From Brevundimonas sp. SORGH_AS_0993 (GTDB lineage Bacteria > Pseudomonadota > Alphaproteobacteria > Caulobacterales > Caulobacteraceae): 64,000 bases of DNA. This document shows positions 15,699 to 25,184 of the stretch, piece after piece. A program made the translations under genes and the position numbers. The notes beneath the pieces are model-generated. The model worked only from the letters and a program-made list of their open reading frames with translations. It was not told the DNA's origin and did not search any database. The first letter of the stretch is position 1. Each line of letters starts with the position of its first letter. Location of the stretch: the NCBI RefSeq assembly GCF_030818545.1, contig NZ_JAUTAH010000001.1, forward strand, positions 439,001 to 503,000, read 5' to 3'.

Positions 15699-18218
15699 TC
15701 AGTAGCGCAGGGAGAAGCCGACGCCGTAGGTGGCGGGTCGGCCGGCGATGAAGGTCGGCATGCCCAGGGCGTCGCCGGTGTTGCCGGCGTCCTTGATGTA
15801 CTTCTTGTCCAGGATGTTCTCGCCGAAGGCTTCGATGCCCCAGTTTCCGGCTTGCGGCGCGTAGCGGACGCGCAGGTTCAGCAGGCCATAGGCGTCCTGA
15901 TACTCGTCCTGAATCAGGTCCGCGACGAAGTTCCGGGTTTGTAGGGCCGGGATGTCGTTGTCATCGTCGAAGAACACCTTCGATTGCCAGGTGTAGGTCG
16001 GCTGGACCTCGATCTCCCCGCCCGTGGTCGGCAGGCGCCAGGTGGCGCCGACCGAGACGGCGTGGTCGGGCGACAGGCGGAAATGATTGCCGTCGTAGAG
16101 GCCGTTCTCGAAGCGCGAGTGGTTGTAGGCATAGGTGGCGAACAGATCGAGTGTGGAGGCCACGGCGAAGTTCGCCTGACCCTCGAAGCCATAGGACTTG
16201 GCCTCGCCAGCGTTCGTCGTGATGAACTGCGTGCCTTGCTGGATCGTCGTCTGGAAGTTTTCGTAGTTGTACAGGAAGATCGCGCCGTCGATGCGCAGAC
16301 GGCCGTGGAGCAAGGCCGACTTGGCGCCGACCTCGTAGCTGTCCACGGTTTCGGCGGCGACAGGGCTGAAGCGCGGCGCGCCGCCGGGGGCGGACGGACC
16401 CGAGGCGCTGACGACTTCCGGGCGACGGCCACGGGCGTAGTTGGCGTACACATTGGCGGCGTCGGTCAGTTCGTAGCGGGCCGTGACGCGCCAGGTCACG
16501 CCGTCGTCTTGCGAGTCGAATGAAGAGGAGTCGCCGTTGTTGGCCGTCGGTTGCGCCGTCAGGCCGAACAACGGGAACAGGTTGGCGGGCAAGACGGCGA
16601 AGTTCGGATTGGCCAGGGCCGCAAGGAAGCTCGGAACCTGGGCGGCGGGAACCGCGCCGGTCTGGACGCCCAGAAGCGCGCCCAAGGCCGAACGGCGCTC
16701 CACCGAGCTGGCGTAGCCGGTGGTCTTGTCGTCGCGGGTGTAGCGCAGGCCCGCCGACATCTCGAACCGATCGGTGAAGGCGTAGGTGACGTCGCCGAAG
16801 ACGTCATAGGAGGTCAGTTCCGACCGATTGGTCGAGGTCTCGATATGGGCCGGGTCCAGATTGGCGGCGATCGACGTGGCCAAGGCGCCGGCGCCCAGCG
16901 GCGTCAACAAGGCGGCCATGGCGCCTCTCGCCACGGTCGGATAGGCGGCAAGGGGCAGGGTGTGGTCGCCCGTCGTCGTCGGCGAACCGTCCAGAAGGCC
17001 GGCCAGTTGGGCCAGAACCAGGCGTTCGTCGAACTGGGCAGGGGTGCGCTGATAGCCGTCCTCGTGGAACCAGCCGGCGCCGACGAAGCCGGTCAGGCGG
17101 CCGCCGTTGTCGAAGCCCAGGCGCAGGTCCTGGCTCCATTGTTCGCCGTGGGTCTGTTCCGCCGCCGTAAGGATCGGCAGTGAGACGCCGTCGGCGTCGA
17201 AGGTTTCATAGTTGTCGAACTGCCGATAGGCGGTGGTCGAGTTCAGGGCCCAAGCGGGGTTCAGGTCGATCCGGGCCAGACCCGTCACGCCCCAGACTTC
17301 GCGATTCAGGCCCAGGTCCTTGCCCCCGTCGAAAGCGCCGCCGCGCGTCAGGGCCGCGCCCTTCCAGGGCGCCTTGCCGCCCAGGACGGCGCCTGTGTCC
17401 GGGTCGGCCGGCGCATAGGCGATCGACTTGAACGACGTGCCCGAGGCGTGGTCGTTCTGATAGTTGGCGATCACATCGAAACGCAGGGCGTCCGACGGAG
17501 CCCAGGCGCCTGACAGACGCACGGCCTTGGTCTCGATGGCGTTGAAGTCGTCGCCGCCGCGCAGGTTCTCGACCGAACCGCCGCGGGTTTTCAGTCGGGT
17601 CGCCAGACGCAGGCCGGCCGTGTCGCCGACCGGCAGATTCAGTGCGCCTTCGACCATGCGGTAGTCTTCACTGCCCGTCTCGATATTGGCGTAGGCTTCC
17701 GTCTCGCCGGGATTGGCGCGGTTCTGGACCAGATTGACCGCGCCGATCAGGGCGCCGCGGCCATACAGGGTCGATTGCGGCCCCTTGGCGACTTCGACGC
17801 GCGCCAAGTCGAACAATTCGACATAGGAGCCGCGCGACTTGGAGATCGACACCCCGTCCTGGAACACCGAGACGCGGGGTTCGGCGGTTGCGGCGCCCGA
17901 ATCGGAGGTGATGCCGCGCATCACGAAGCCCGGATTGTTCGGCGACTGGTTCTGCACCAGGAAGCCGGGCACGAAGGCCGACAGCTGGTCGAACTCTTGA
18001 ACGCCCAGATCTTTCAGGAACTGGCCCGAATAGGCGGTCAGGGCGAAGGGAACCTCGATGACCTTCTGCTCGCGCAACTGGGCGGTGACGACGATCTCGT
18101 CCACATCCGTGACGGGGGCGGTCTGCTGCGCCTGCGCCGTCGGGGCCTGGGCTGTCGTAACCAGAGCCAGCGTCGCGCCGGCGACGCTGGCCAGAAGTTT
18201 CAGTCGGTCTTGGGCCAT
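15699..18218 (-). CDS. TonB-dependent receptor
   Basis: An 839-aa outer-membrane receptor. The signal peptide ends in AQAPTAQAQ; the TonB box region is VDEIVVTAQLREQ; the plug contains VFQDGVSISKSRGSYVELFD and ARVEVAKGPQSTLYGRGA. The barrel ends GVGFSLRY with the terminal aromatic residue. GGGGGATACGATC precedes the ATG. The substrate is unknown; co-transcription with phoD suggests a phosphorylated compound, which is inference. It belongs to a different subfamily from the 1037-aa receptor at 567. Confidence 0.93.
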   Translation of the reverse strand: MAQDRLKLLASVAGATLALVTTAQAPTAQAQQTAPVTDVDEIVVTAQLREQKVIEVPFALTAYSGQFLKDLGVQEFDQLSAFVPGFLVQNQSPNNPGFVMRGITSDSGAATAEPRVSVFQDGVSISKSRGSYVELFDLARVEVAKGPQSTLYGRGALIGAVNLVQNRANPGETEAYANIETGSEDYRMVEGALNLPVGDTAGLRLATRLKTRGGSVENLRGGDDFNAIETKAVRLSGAWAPSDALRFDVIANYQNDHASGTSFKSIAYAPADPDTGAVLGGKAPWKGAALTRGGAFDGGKDLGLNREVWGVTGLARIDLNPAWALNSTTAYRQFDNYETFDADGVSLPILTAAEQTHGEQWSQDLRLGFDNGGRLTGFVGAGWFHEDGYQRTPAQFDERLVLAQLAGLLDGSPTTTGDHTLPLAAYPTVARGAMAALLTPLGAGALATSIAANLDPAHIETSTNRSELTSYDVFGDVTYAFTDRFEMSAGLRYTRDDKTTGYASSVERRSALGALLGVQTGAVPAAQVPSFLAALANPNFAVLPANLFPLFGLTAQPTANNGDSSSFDSQDDGVTWRVTARYELTDAANVYANYARGRRPEVVSASGPSAPGGAPRFSPVAAETVDSYEVGAKSALLHGRLRIDGAIFLYNYENFQTTIQQGTQFITTNAGEAKSYGFEGQANFAVASTLDLFATYAYNHSRFENGLYDGNHFRLSPDHAVSVGATWRLPTTGGEIEVQPTYTWQSKVFFDDDNDIPALQTRNFVADLIQDEYQDAYGLLNLRVRYAPQAGNWGIEAFGENILDKKYIKDAGNTGDALGMPTFIAGRPATYGVGFSLRY

Positions 18219-18322
18219 GATCGTATCCCCCGTCAGGCGTTGTGAAACAGAACTTAGGGGGCGGGCGCGACGCGACGACGACGCCCGGGCTTAAGTATGA
18301 CAACGGGTCGGCGGCGATTTGG

Positions 18323-18336
18323 TGACAAGCTTGTCC
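18323..18336. promoter_or_regulatory. Palindrome upstream of second TonB receptor
   Basis: TGACAAGCTTGTCC contains a 12-base perfect palindrome (18324-18335), 105 bases before the receptor start. A half site TGACAACG occurs nearby (18299-18306). The outer bases resemble the LacI operators of this region, but the centre is GC rather than CG, so a different regulator is more likely. Confidence 0.4.
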
Positions 18337-18351
18337 GTTGACGGATGACCC

Positions 18352-19644
18352 TCAGCGCGGCATCGACCCCACGCCGAACCGGCTCCGGAAATCCTCCAAC
18401 CGGATGGTGAACTCGTCCCGCGCCAGGAAGTCGGCGTCGCTTAGCTGGGGCTGTTCGTTGGGCTTGTACCAGTCGGCATAGTGCGGCGTGTCCGAGGCGT
18501 ATCGGCGATAGTGGGTCGAATAGGTACGCACGCGCACCGTCGGCGTCTCGCCGTCCATGTCGAAGGTCATCAGCCTCAGCCAGCCGTCGCCCAGGGCCTG
18601 GGCCTTGTCCGGAGCCATGCCGGCATCCAGGGCGACCTGTTTGCGGTCCTGGAAATCGGACAGGATCTGATAGACGGCGTCGCCGCGACGGTTGCGATCC
18701 ATGCGGAACGACTGGCCGTTGTGATGCCCGCTCAGCACCATGAAGATCTGTGGATTGCGCGCGATCAGCTTGTCCCAGACGCCCTGGGCGTCGTTGTCGA
18801 ACGGATCCAGGGCATGGATGTCCACCACGGGGTGGGCGCGACGTTCCCCGGTCTTGTCCAGAAAGTCGTGGGTAGTGATCAGGGTCGGCAGGCCCGGATG
18901 GGCGTGGATCACGGCTTCGGCCCATTTCAGACTGGCGTCCGAGGGGGCGAACTGCAATCCGATGTGCAGGAACCGATAGCCGACGGCCTCGAACATCTGG
19001 GCGCTGTCGGCGCCGCCGTCATGAGAGGCGACATACCAGGCTCGGCCCCTGAAGAACGGGGACTGGTCGCCGAACGCTCGCGACCATTCCGTCAGGCCGC
19101 CGACATGGATCATGCCCAGGCGGCGCAGATCGCCTTGGGGGGCGGTCGGGTCGCCGGGCCAGGACGCCTCCCACCACTGGGCGTCATAGTCGTGATTGCC
19201 CGCAACGACCGAGAAGGGTAGGGCGCCGTCGATCTGTCGGAAGGCGTCAAGGGCGGCCGGAACCTCCACCGTCCGCACGCCCTCGGCCCAGCGTTCCGGC
19301 CCGGGGGCGCCCGGCTGGCTGCGGGGGCGGAAACCGCGCGCCGCGTGGTCCGGGTCGATGGCGATGGTCGGATGCTGCCAGATGTCGCCCACGGCGGTGG
19401 CGAAAACGATATCTCCGCCGCGCGACGCGGAGTGATCGGCGACGAAGCGGAACTGCTGGGTCATCAGATCGCGCGCGTCGAAGGGGAAGCCGGCGGCGCG
19501 CTGGTGCGTATAGTCGACGTAGTTCTGGGTGTCGGGAATGACCGCCACGGTGAACTGACGCCCGGCCGGTTGGGCGGCGGCGGCCGAGGCGGCCAGCAGC
19601 AGGCCGGCGACCAGGCCGCTGGCTTTGACGAGGGTGCGGATCAT
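18352..19644 (-). CDS. Exported calcineurin-like metallophosphoesterase
   Basis: A 430-aa protein with a signal peptide (LVKASGLVAGLLLAASAAAAQ). Metallophosphatase motifs in order are VIPDTQNY, FATAVGDIW, VVAGNHDYD (about residue 151), LITTHDFLD and VLSGHHNGQ, giving the two-metal active site. It would hydrolyse phosphoesters in the periplasm or outside; the substrate is unknown. It lies between two TonB receptors on the same strand and upstream of the phoD pair, 133 bases from the next start. This supports a phosphorus-scavenging neighbourhood. Confidence 0.88.
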   Translation of the reverse strand: MIRTLVKASGLVAGLLLAASAAAAQPAGRQFTVAVIPDTQNYVDYTHQRAAGFPFDARDLMTQQFRFVADHSASRGGDIVFATAVGDIWQHPTIAIDPDHAARGFRPRSQPGAPGPERWAEGVRTVEVPAALDAFRQIDGALPFSVVAGNHDYDAQWWEASWPGDPTAPQGDLRRLGMIHVGGLTEWSRAFGDQSPFFRGRAWYVASHDGGADSAQMFEAVGYRFLHIGLQFAPSDASLKWAEAVIHAHPGLPTLITTHDFLDKTGERRAHPVVDIHALDPFDNDAQGVWDKLIARNPQIFMVLSGHHNGQSFRMDRNRRGDAVYQILSDFQDRKQVALDAGMAPDKAQALGDGWLRLMTFDMDGETPTVRVRTYSTHYRRYASDTPHYADWYKPNEQPQLSDADFLARDEFTIRLEDFRSRFGVGSMPR

Positions 19645-19674
19645 CGTTGGGTTATCCGGTCTTGAAAACAGAGC

Positions 19675-19699
19675 GGGGCCTCGGCGACGCCGAGGCCCC
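19675..19699 (-). terminator. Intrinsic terminator after third TonB receptor
   Basis: GGGGCCTCGGC pairs with GCCGAGGCCCC around a GAC loop. On the minus strand the stem is followed by GCTCTGTTTTC. Confidence 0.8.
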
Positions 19700-19709
19700 T
19701 CGGAGTCGA

Positions 19710-21935
19710 TCAGTAGCGGTAGCTCAATCGCACGCCCCAGGTGCGCGGCGGATTGGGCGATCCGGTCGAGGCCGAGATGAAGCGGTTGCGCGACTCCTCG
19801 GAGTAGTCGTTCGTCAGATTGTTGACGTACAGGCCGACCGAATAGGCGCCGTGGGACGGGCTCAGCGTCAGATTGGCGTTGACCAGCCAGAACCCCTCGA
19901 TGATCGAGTTGGCGGAGGTGCTGTATTTGTCGCTGCGGAAATTATAGTTGGTTTCCGCGTCCAGCATCCATCCGCCCAGATTCCACCCGTAGGCCACGGA
20001 CCCCTTGTAGTCCCAGCGCGGGAAGGGCAGGCGCTCTCCGGCGCGGTCGCTGTAGACGATGGTGTTGTACTGGCCCGTGACCGGATCGCGCGCCGCCTCC
20101 GTCGCCGTCGAGTTGACGAAGAAGAAATCGTCGTAGGTGCCGTACTTGTAGCCGACCGACTGTGTCACGGTCAGACCGTCCAGCGGCCGCCAGCGCAGTT
20201 CCAGCTCCCCGCCCTCGATGTGCGACTTGGGCACATTGATCATCCGCCCGACCCGCCCTGTCTGGGTGTACAGTATCCCCTGAAGCTGCTGGTCTCGGTA
20301 GTCGTAGTAGAAGGCGGCGGCGTTCAGTTGCAGGCGGCCGTCGAACAGGGTGGATTTCACGCCTGTTTCATAGGCGATCAGTTCTTCGAACTTGAACGGC
20401 TCCAGCTGGTCCGGCAGGCCGCTGTTGTAGGTGGTGAAACCGCCCGACTTCACGCCGCGAGAGACGTTGGCGTAGGTCAGAATGTCGTCGCCGAGGCTGT
20501 ATTCCAAGCCCAGCTTGCCAGTCCACTGGCCCATGTGCTGCGACTTCGATGTCGTGGCTCGAACCGAGGGGGTCGGGGCCAGGATCTGGGTCTTGAAGTC
20601 GTTGAGGTCGCGGGTCTCGTCCTCGTAGCGCAGGCCGCCGACCAGGGTGAGCCGATCGGTCAGATGATAGTCGACATTGCCGAAAACGCCGGTCGTCTGC
20701 ACCTTCTGACCATAGGTCGTGCTCATCCAGAAGCCGAGGTTACGGGCCTGGGAGAAGTCCGAGTAGAAGCCGCCGTCCACGCTTTCGTTGGCGTGATAGA
20801 CGCCGGCCAGCCACTGGGCGCGGCCGCCCGTCGGCGACGCCAGACGCACTTCCTGCGACGTCGTCTTGATGTCATTGAAGAAGAAGGTGCCGGCCTCATT
20901 GGAAGAGGTGGCGTCCCAGTCGTTGAATTCGTTGCGATCGAACGTCTCATAGCTGGCGATGGCCGTCAGCGCCGCCCACCCTAGGTCGTGGTTCAGGCGC
21001 AGGCTGACGCCCTTGCCGGTGTTGTTTCGGAACGGCTTGGCGTTCGGCGAGGCGCCGATCAGCTGGGCGAAGTACGGCGTGATGCCCCAGCCTGTGATGC
21101 GGGGATCGGTGTCGACCGGATAGACACTGCCGCCGCTGGCGGTGAACGGTGCAATGACCAGCCGCAGGCCGCGACCGTCCGACTTGTCGCGGCTGTAGTG
21201 CAGGTTCAGATCGATGTCGGTCTGAGCCGAAGGGCTCCAACGGGCACGAAACCGCAGGGCCTTTGTGTCCTTGTCGCCAAGGGCTTCGCCGGTGTCGCGA
21301 TTGTATTGCCAGGCGCCGCCCGATTCACCCGAAACGGCTAGGCGCGCACTCAGCGTCTCGCTGATCGGGCCCGAGACGAAGCCTTCCAGTTTGGCGGCGT
21401 CGTAGCTGCCGTAGCTGGCGTTCAGTCCGGCCGTCACATGGTTGGTCGGCGCATTGGTGATGACGCTGACAGCGCCCCCGGTCGTATTGCGGCCGTACAG
21501 GGTGCCCTGCGGCCCGCGCAGCACCTCGACCCGGGCGATGTCGAACAGTTGTCCTTGGGTCATGACGCCGTAGGGATAGGCCACTTCATCGACATAGATG
21601 CCGACGGTCGAGGTGTTGTTGGCGGCGTAATCCGTCAGGCCCACGCCGCGCAGACGGAACTGCGGTTGACCGCCGCCCAGCTGGCTGTCGACCTCCAGGT
21701 TCGGGACGCTGTTTTCCAGGTCGTTGACCGTGCGGATGTTGCGGTCTTCCAGGTCCTGTCCCGAGATGACGGTCAGGGCTAAGCCTACCTTCTGGGCGGA
21801 TTCTTCGCGGCGTTGCGCCGTGACGATGACATCCTGAACCGAGGACGGCTCGGAAGCGGTGGATTGCGCCGTGGCCGGCAAGGCGGCGGCCAGGGCGAGG
21901 GCGGCGCTAGAGGCGCCGAGAAACAGACGATGCAT
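19710..21935 (-). CDS. TonB-dependent receptor
   Basis: A 741-aa outer-membrane receptor. The signal peptide is SSAALALAAALPATAQ, followed by TonB box VQDVIVTAQRREE and a plug with IYVDEVAYPYG and ARVEVLRGPQGTLYGRNTTGGAV, the form of siderophore/vitamin/sphingomonad-type receptors. It ends in WGVRLSYRY. The substrate is not predictable from the sequence. A two-domain TetR regulator lies upstream on the same strand, separated by a terminator, and is the best candidate for its control. Confidence 0.93.
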   Translation of the reverse strand: MHRLFLGASSAALALAAALPATAQSTASEPSSVQDVIVTAQRREESAQKVGLALTVISGQDLEDRNIRTVNDLENSVPNLEVDSQLGGGQPQFRLRGVGLTDYAANNTSTVGIYVDEVAYPYGVMTQGQLFDIARVEVLRGPQGTLYGRNTTGGAVSVITNAPTNHVTAGLNASYGSYDAAKLEGFVSGPISETLSARLAVSGESGGAWQYNRDTGEALGDKDTKALRFRARWSPSAQTDIDLNLHYSRDKSDGRGLRLVIAPFTASGGSVYPVDTDPRITGWGITPYFAQLIGASPNAKPFRNNTGKGVSLRLNHDLGWAALTAIASYETFDRNEFNDWDATSSNEAGTFFFNDIKTTSQEVRLASPTGGRAQWLAGVYHANESVDGGFYSDFSQARNLGFWMSTTYGQKVQTTGVFGNVDYHLTDRLTLVGGLRYEDETRDLNDFKTQILAPTPSVRATTSKSQHMGQWTGKLGLEYSLGDDILTYANVSRGVKSGGFTTYNSGLPDQLEPFKFEELIAYETGVKSTLFDGRLQLNAAAFYYDYRDQQLQGILYTQTGRVGRMINVPKSHIEGGELELRWRPLDGLTVTQSVGYKYGTYDDFFFVNSTATEAARDPVTGQYNTIVYSDRAGERLPFPRWDYKGSVAYGWNLGGWMLDAETNYNFRSDKYSTSANSIIEGFWLVNANLTLSPSHGAYSVGLYVNNLTNDYSEESRNRFISASTGSPNPPRTWGVRLSYRY

Positions 21936-22076
21936 GGCTCGATCCAGTCGGGACGGCGCACCCAGGACCCCCTCCTGCGCGGCCGCGATGATGATGCGTC
22001 GCCGAACGGCTGAAAGGCGTCTCGACCGACCGACGCCGTCCCGGGGAGGAGGACGGGGCGGGTCTTGTCGCGCCGG

Positions 22077-22101
22077 AAAAACAACCGTTCGGCAACGGTT
22101 G
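22077..22101 (-). terminator. Terminator downstream of the tandem TetR gene
   Basis: The arms CAACCGTT and AACGGTTG are separated by 4 bases. On the minus strand the stem is directly followed by five T, so a terminator fits. The symmetry would also suit a TetR operator. Confidence 0.6.
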
Positions 22102-22198
22102 GTGTATAGAAGGCCCCCGTTATGCTTTTATGACGGTTATCTAAGGGCTTTCTGTCAGGCTTTTCGGGCGCGTCTGGAGGCTTTCGGTAACGCGCGTT

Positions 22199-23464
22199 CT
22201 ATGCTGCCACGCGCGCAATCAGCAGGTCGGCGGTGGTTGTCAGTTCATCGCCCGACACGGGTGCGGCTGTGGCCGCCGCCACCAGGCTGCGCCCCTTGAT
22301 CCACAGGGCGAAGCGGGTCGCCGCCAGACGGGTCAGGTCGAACGACGAAGGCCAGACGCCTTCCTGATTATAGAAGGTGCCGCCGCCCTCTGGGCCGCGA
22401 AGCAACATGGCCAGGTCCTGCAGGCCGGGATCCAGTCGCGCCTGAACGCAGATGCTGGCGATCAGTCGCGCATAACGGACATAGAAGCCTTCAGCCGCCG
22501 GGGTGATGGACAAGGTTGGCGCCATGATCCCCAGCCAACTTTCCGTTGTCGCGACGCCAGGCTGCACGGCCCGGTTCCGTCCCGCCAGATATCGCGGCAT
22601 GTCGCGGAAGACCGCGTGCCAGACGGCGTCGATCAGGAAACGCCGCATGTCGGGCCAGTGATACACGATGGTGGAGGTCGATGTGCCGGCCGCCAGGCTG
22701 ACCGACCGGCTGGTCACTTGGCTGGGGCCTGCCGACATGATCTGGTCCGCCGCGACATCCAGCAGGCGACGTTGGATCGAGTCTGGGTCAAGCGTTTCGG
22801 CAGGGGCCCGAGGCAGGACGAGGCGGTTGCGGTACCAGAAGGTCGCGGTGGCCGGCCGTTCCTCCAGGCCGAAGGCGCGATCGACCATCGCCGCAAAGCC
22901 TTCGGCGCAGATCAGCTCGTAGTCTGTGCGATCCAGCAGCGCGCCCGCATAGAACTGCTCCATCGCCAGACACAGCGTCAGCGGAGCGGCGAGCCGAGCG
23001 GCCTGGGGGTGTTCGGACGCGGTCAGACAGTCGCGCCAGGCGGATTCCCGCAGAGCTTCCCAGCGCCGCATCAGGTCGCGGCGCGCATCGTCCGGTTCAG
23101 CCGCCAGCAGCAGCGCCTCCCACACCCGCGCGAAGCCGGCGGACGGCGACGCGCGCAGGCGCAGATACCGCATCAGGAGGGTCAGGAGGCGGTCGCGGTC
23201 GGCCCTGAGGTCGTTCGTCTGGCCGAAGAAGTCCGCATGGAAGGCCGCATCCTGCGCCAAAGCCGCCTCGCCGAGCGCCAGCAGCAGGCCGGATTTGCTG
23301 CCGAATAGATTGACGATGACGGTCGTGCTCTTGCCGACCGCCTGCGCCAGATCCCGCAGCGTCAGCTTGTCGAAGCCATGGGTGGCGACCATGTCGATAG
23401 CGACCTGGACGATGTGATTTGCATCCACCGGGCGTTCAGATGCTGATTCTCGAATCGTGCCCAT
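22199..23464 (-). CDS. Transcriptional regulator with two TetR DNA-binding domains in one chain
   Basis: A 421-aa protein, about twice the usual TetR length. The first helix-turn-helix spans about residues 15-65 (FDKLTLRDLAQAVGKSTTVIVNLFGSKSGL split by the turn at AVGKST), followed by a ligand-type helical domain. A second TetR-like helix-turn-helix spans about 231-285 (QVTSRSVSLAAGTSTSTIVYH, then WPDMRRFLIDAVW), with its own helical domain to the C-terminus. The chain looks like a covalent pseudo-dimer of divergent copies. ATG 23464 is chosen because it leaves a normal short lead before helix 1; GTG 23491 is an alternative. Its targets are unknown; the adjacent TonB receptor is the likeliest. 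Confidence 0.88.
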   Translation of the reverse strand: MGTIRESASERPVDANHIVQVAIDMVATHGFDKLTLRDLAQAVGKSTTVIVNLFGSKSGLLLALGEAALAQDAAFHADFFGQTNDLRADRDRLLTLLMRYLRLRASPSAGFARVWEALLLAAEPDDARRDLMRRWEALRESAWRDCLTASEHPQAARLAAPLTLCLAMEQFYAGALLDRTDYELICAEGFAAMVDRAFGLEERPATATFWYRNRLVLPRAPAETLDPDSIQRRLLDVAADQIMSAGPSQVTSRSVSLAAGTSTSTIVYHWPDMRRFLIDAVWHAVFRDMPRYLAGRNRAVQPGVATTESWLGIMAPTLSITPAAEGFYVRYARLIASICVQARLDPGLQDLAMLLRGPEGGGTFYNQEGVWPSSFDLTRLAATRFALWIKGRSLVAAATAAPVSGDELTTTADLLIARVAA

Positions 23465-23538
23465 CGTGAACCCGATGCCTTGGACTTCCACGCCGCCGTG
23501 CGCGGCTTCCGACAGGGGGCATGGAAGGGAAGGGACGA

Positions 23539-23614
<76 letters not shown>

Positions 23615-23771
23615 ACACCGATCGTCATGTCCTCGGCGGCGGTCGCCTTGCCGAAGGGCGCTCCTACTACCCAGCGAGGGCGAGGTTGGCAAGCGCTTTC
23701 GCAAACTTTCTTTCGCGGGCTATGGTCCCTGCGGAATCAGCCGCGGGGCGGTTGAGAGGGGAGTTCGCATC

Positions 23772-25184
23772 ATGGCCTTCTGGAACCGGCGTCGATCCAT
23801 CGACGCCATGCTGGCGCCGCATGACGGGCCGCGACTGAAGCCGACGTTGAGCTGGCCGCACCTGCTGGCCCTGGGCGTGGGGGCCATCGTGGGCACCGGC
23901 ATCCTGACGCTGATCGGGGTCGGGGCGGGGCTGGCGGGTCCGGCCGTGCTGATCAGCTTTGCGCTGGCGGGGCTGGTGTGCGCCTGCGCCGCCCTGGCCT
24001 ATGCCGAGTTGTCGACCATGATGCCGACGGCGGGCAGCGCCTATACCTATTCCTATGCGGTGCTGGGCGAGATGATCGCCTGGATCGTGGGGTGGAGCCT
24101 GATCCTGGAGTATTCGCTGGTCGTCAGCGCCGTGGCGGTGGGCTGGTCCGGCTATGCGGTCGGCTTCCTGAGCGGGCTGGGGATCGACCTGCCGGCGGCC
24201 CTGACCGCCGGGCCGCATGCGGGTGGGATCGTCAACCTGCCAGCCGTAGCCATCATCGGGGTGGTGACGGGCCTGTTGCTGCTGGGCACCAAGGAGAGCG
24301 CGACGCTGAACGCCGGGCTGGTGCTGATCAAGATCGCGGCCCTGGCGGTCTTCGTCGGCATCGCCCTGCCGGCGTTCAAGCCCGAGCATTTCACCCCCTT
24401 CATGCCCAACGGTTTCGGCGCACCCTTCGTCCAGACGGGGGTGATGGCGGCGGCGGCGATCATTTTCTTCGCCTTCTATGGGTTCGACGCCATTTCGACG
24501 GCGGCGGAAGAGACCAAGCGGCCCGAGCGCGACCTGGCCATCGGCATCGTCGGCTCGATGCTGATCTGCACGGCGCTTTACCTCGTCGTGGCGGCGGCGG
24601 CGATCGGCGCGCGCCCGGTGGCCAGTTTCGCCAGCAGTCCCGAACCGCTGGCGCTGATTCTGCGCCAGATGGGGCAGGGGACCGCGGCCCAGTGGATCGC
24701 GGCGGCGGCCGTGATCGCACTGCCGACTGTGCTCTTGGCCTTTCTGTTCGGGCAGAGCCGCATCTTCCTGGGCATGGCGCGCGACGGCCTGCTGCCGCGC
24801 CGACTGGCCAAGGTTTCGAGCCGAGGCGTGCCGGCGGTGGTGACGGTGTTCACCGCCATCGTCGTTGCGATCCTGGCAGGGCTGCTGCCGCTGGACGAGC
24901 TGGCGTCGCTGGCCAACGCCGGGACGCTCGCGGCCTTCTGTTCGGTGGGCGTCAGCCTGATCGTGCTGCGAATACGCGAACCGGGCCGCAAACGGGTGTT
25001 CAAGGCGCCGCTGTGGCCCCTGGTCGGGGCGTTCACGGTGATCGGCTGCGTCGTCTTCTTTCTGAGCCTGAAGCCGATGACGCAGATCGGCTTTCTGGTC
25101 TGGAACGTAGTCGGAGTGGCGATTTATCTGCTGTGGTCGTCGCGGAACTCGCGCCTGGCCAAGGGCGAGGAGACGGCGGCCTGA
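23772..25184 (+). CDS. APC-family amino acid permease
   Basis: A 470-aa inner-membrane transporter with about 12 membrane segments. The N-terminus carries the APC signature LALGVGAIVGTGILTLIG, then ALAYAELSTMMPTAGSAYTYSYAVLGE, and FFAFYGFDAISTAAEETKRPERD in the middle, typical of cationic amino acid transporter-like permeases. The substrate is probably an amino acid but not further defined. GAGAGGGGAG precedes the ATG by 9 bases. Its stop overlaps the start of the Hpt gene. Confidence 0.9.
   Translation: MAFWNRRRSIDAMLAPHDGPRLKPTLSWPHLLALGVGAIVGTGILTLIGVGAGLAGPAVLISFALAGLVCACAALAYAELSTMMPTAGSAYTYSYAVLGEMIAWIVGWSLILEYSLVVSAVAVGWSGYAVGFLSGLGIDLPAALTAGPHAGGIVNLPAVAIIGVVTGLLLLGTKESATLNAGLVLIKIAALAVFVGIALPAFKPEHFTPFMPNGFGAPFVQTGVMAAAAIIFFAFYGFDAISTAAEETKRPERDLAIGIVGSMLICTALYLVVAAAAIGARPVASFASSPEPLALILRQMGQGTAAQWIAAAAVIALPTVLLAFLFGQSRIFLGMARDGLLPRRLAKVSSRGVPAVVTVFTAIVVAILAGLLPLDELASLANAGTLAAFCSVGVSLIVLRIREPGRKRVFKAPLWPLVGAFTVIGCVVFFLSLKPMTQIGFLVWNVVGVAIYLLWSSRNSRLAKGEETAA

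Noticed and set aside
18219..18351. Pho box before the TonB receptor-phoD operon
   Set aside because: TGTCA elements exist, but not as the 11-base-spaced direct repeat that PhoB needs; the palindrome found is of another kind.
22082..22101. Inverted repeat CAACCGTT-N4-AACGGTTG as a TetR operator
   Set aside because: The position suits an operator of the neighbouring TonB receptor, but the stem is followed by TTTTT right after the tetR gene, so a terminator is the simpler reading.
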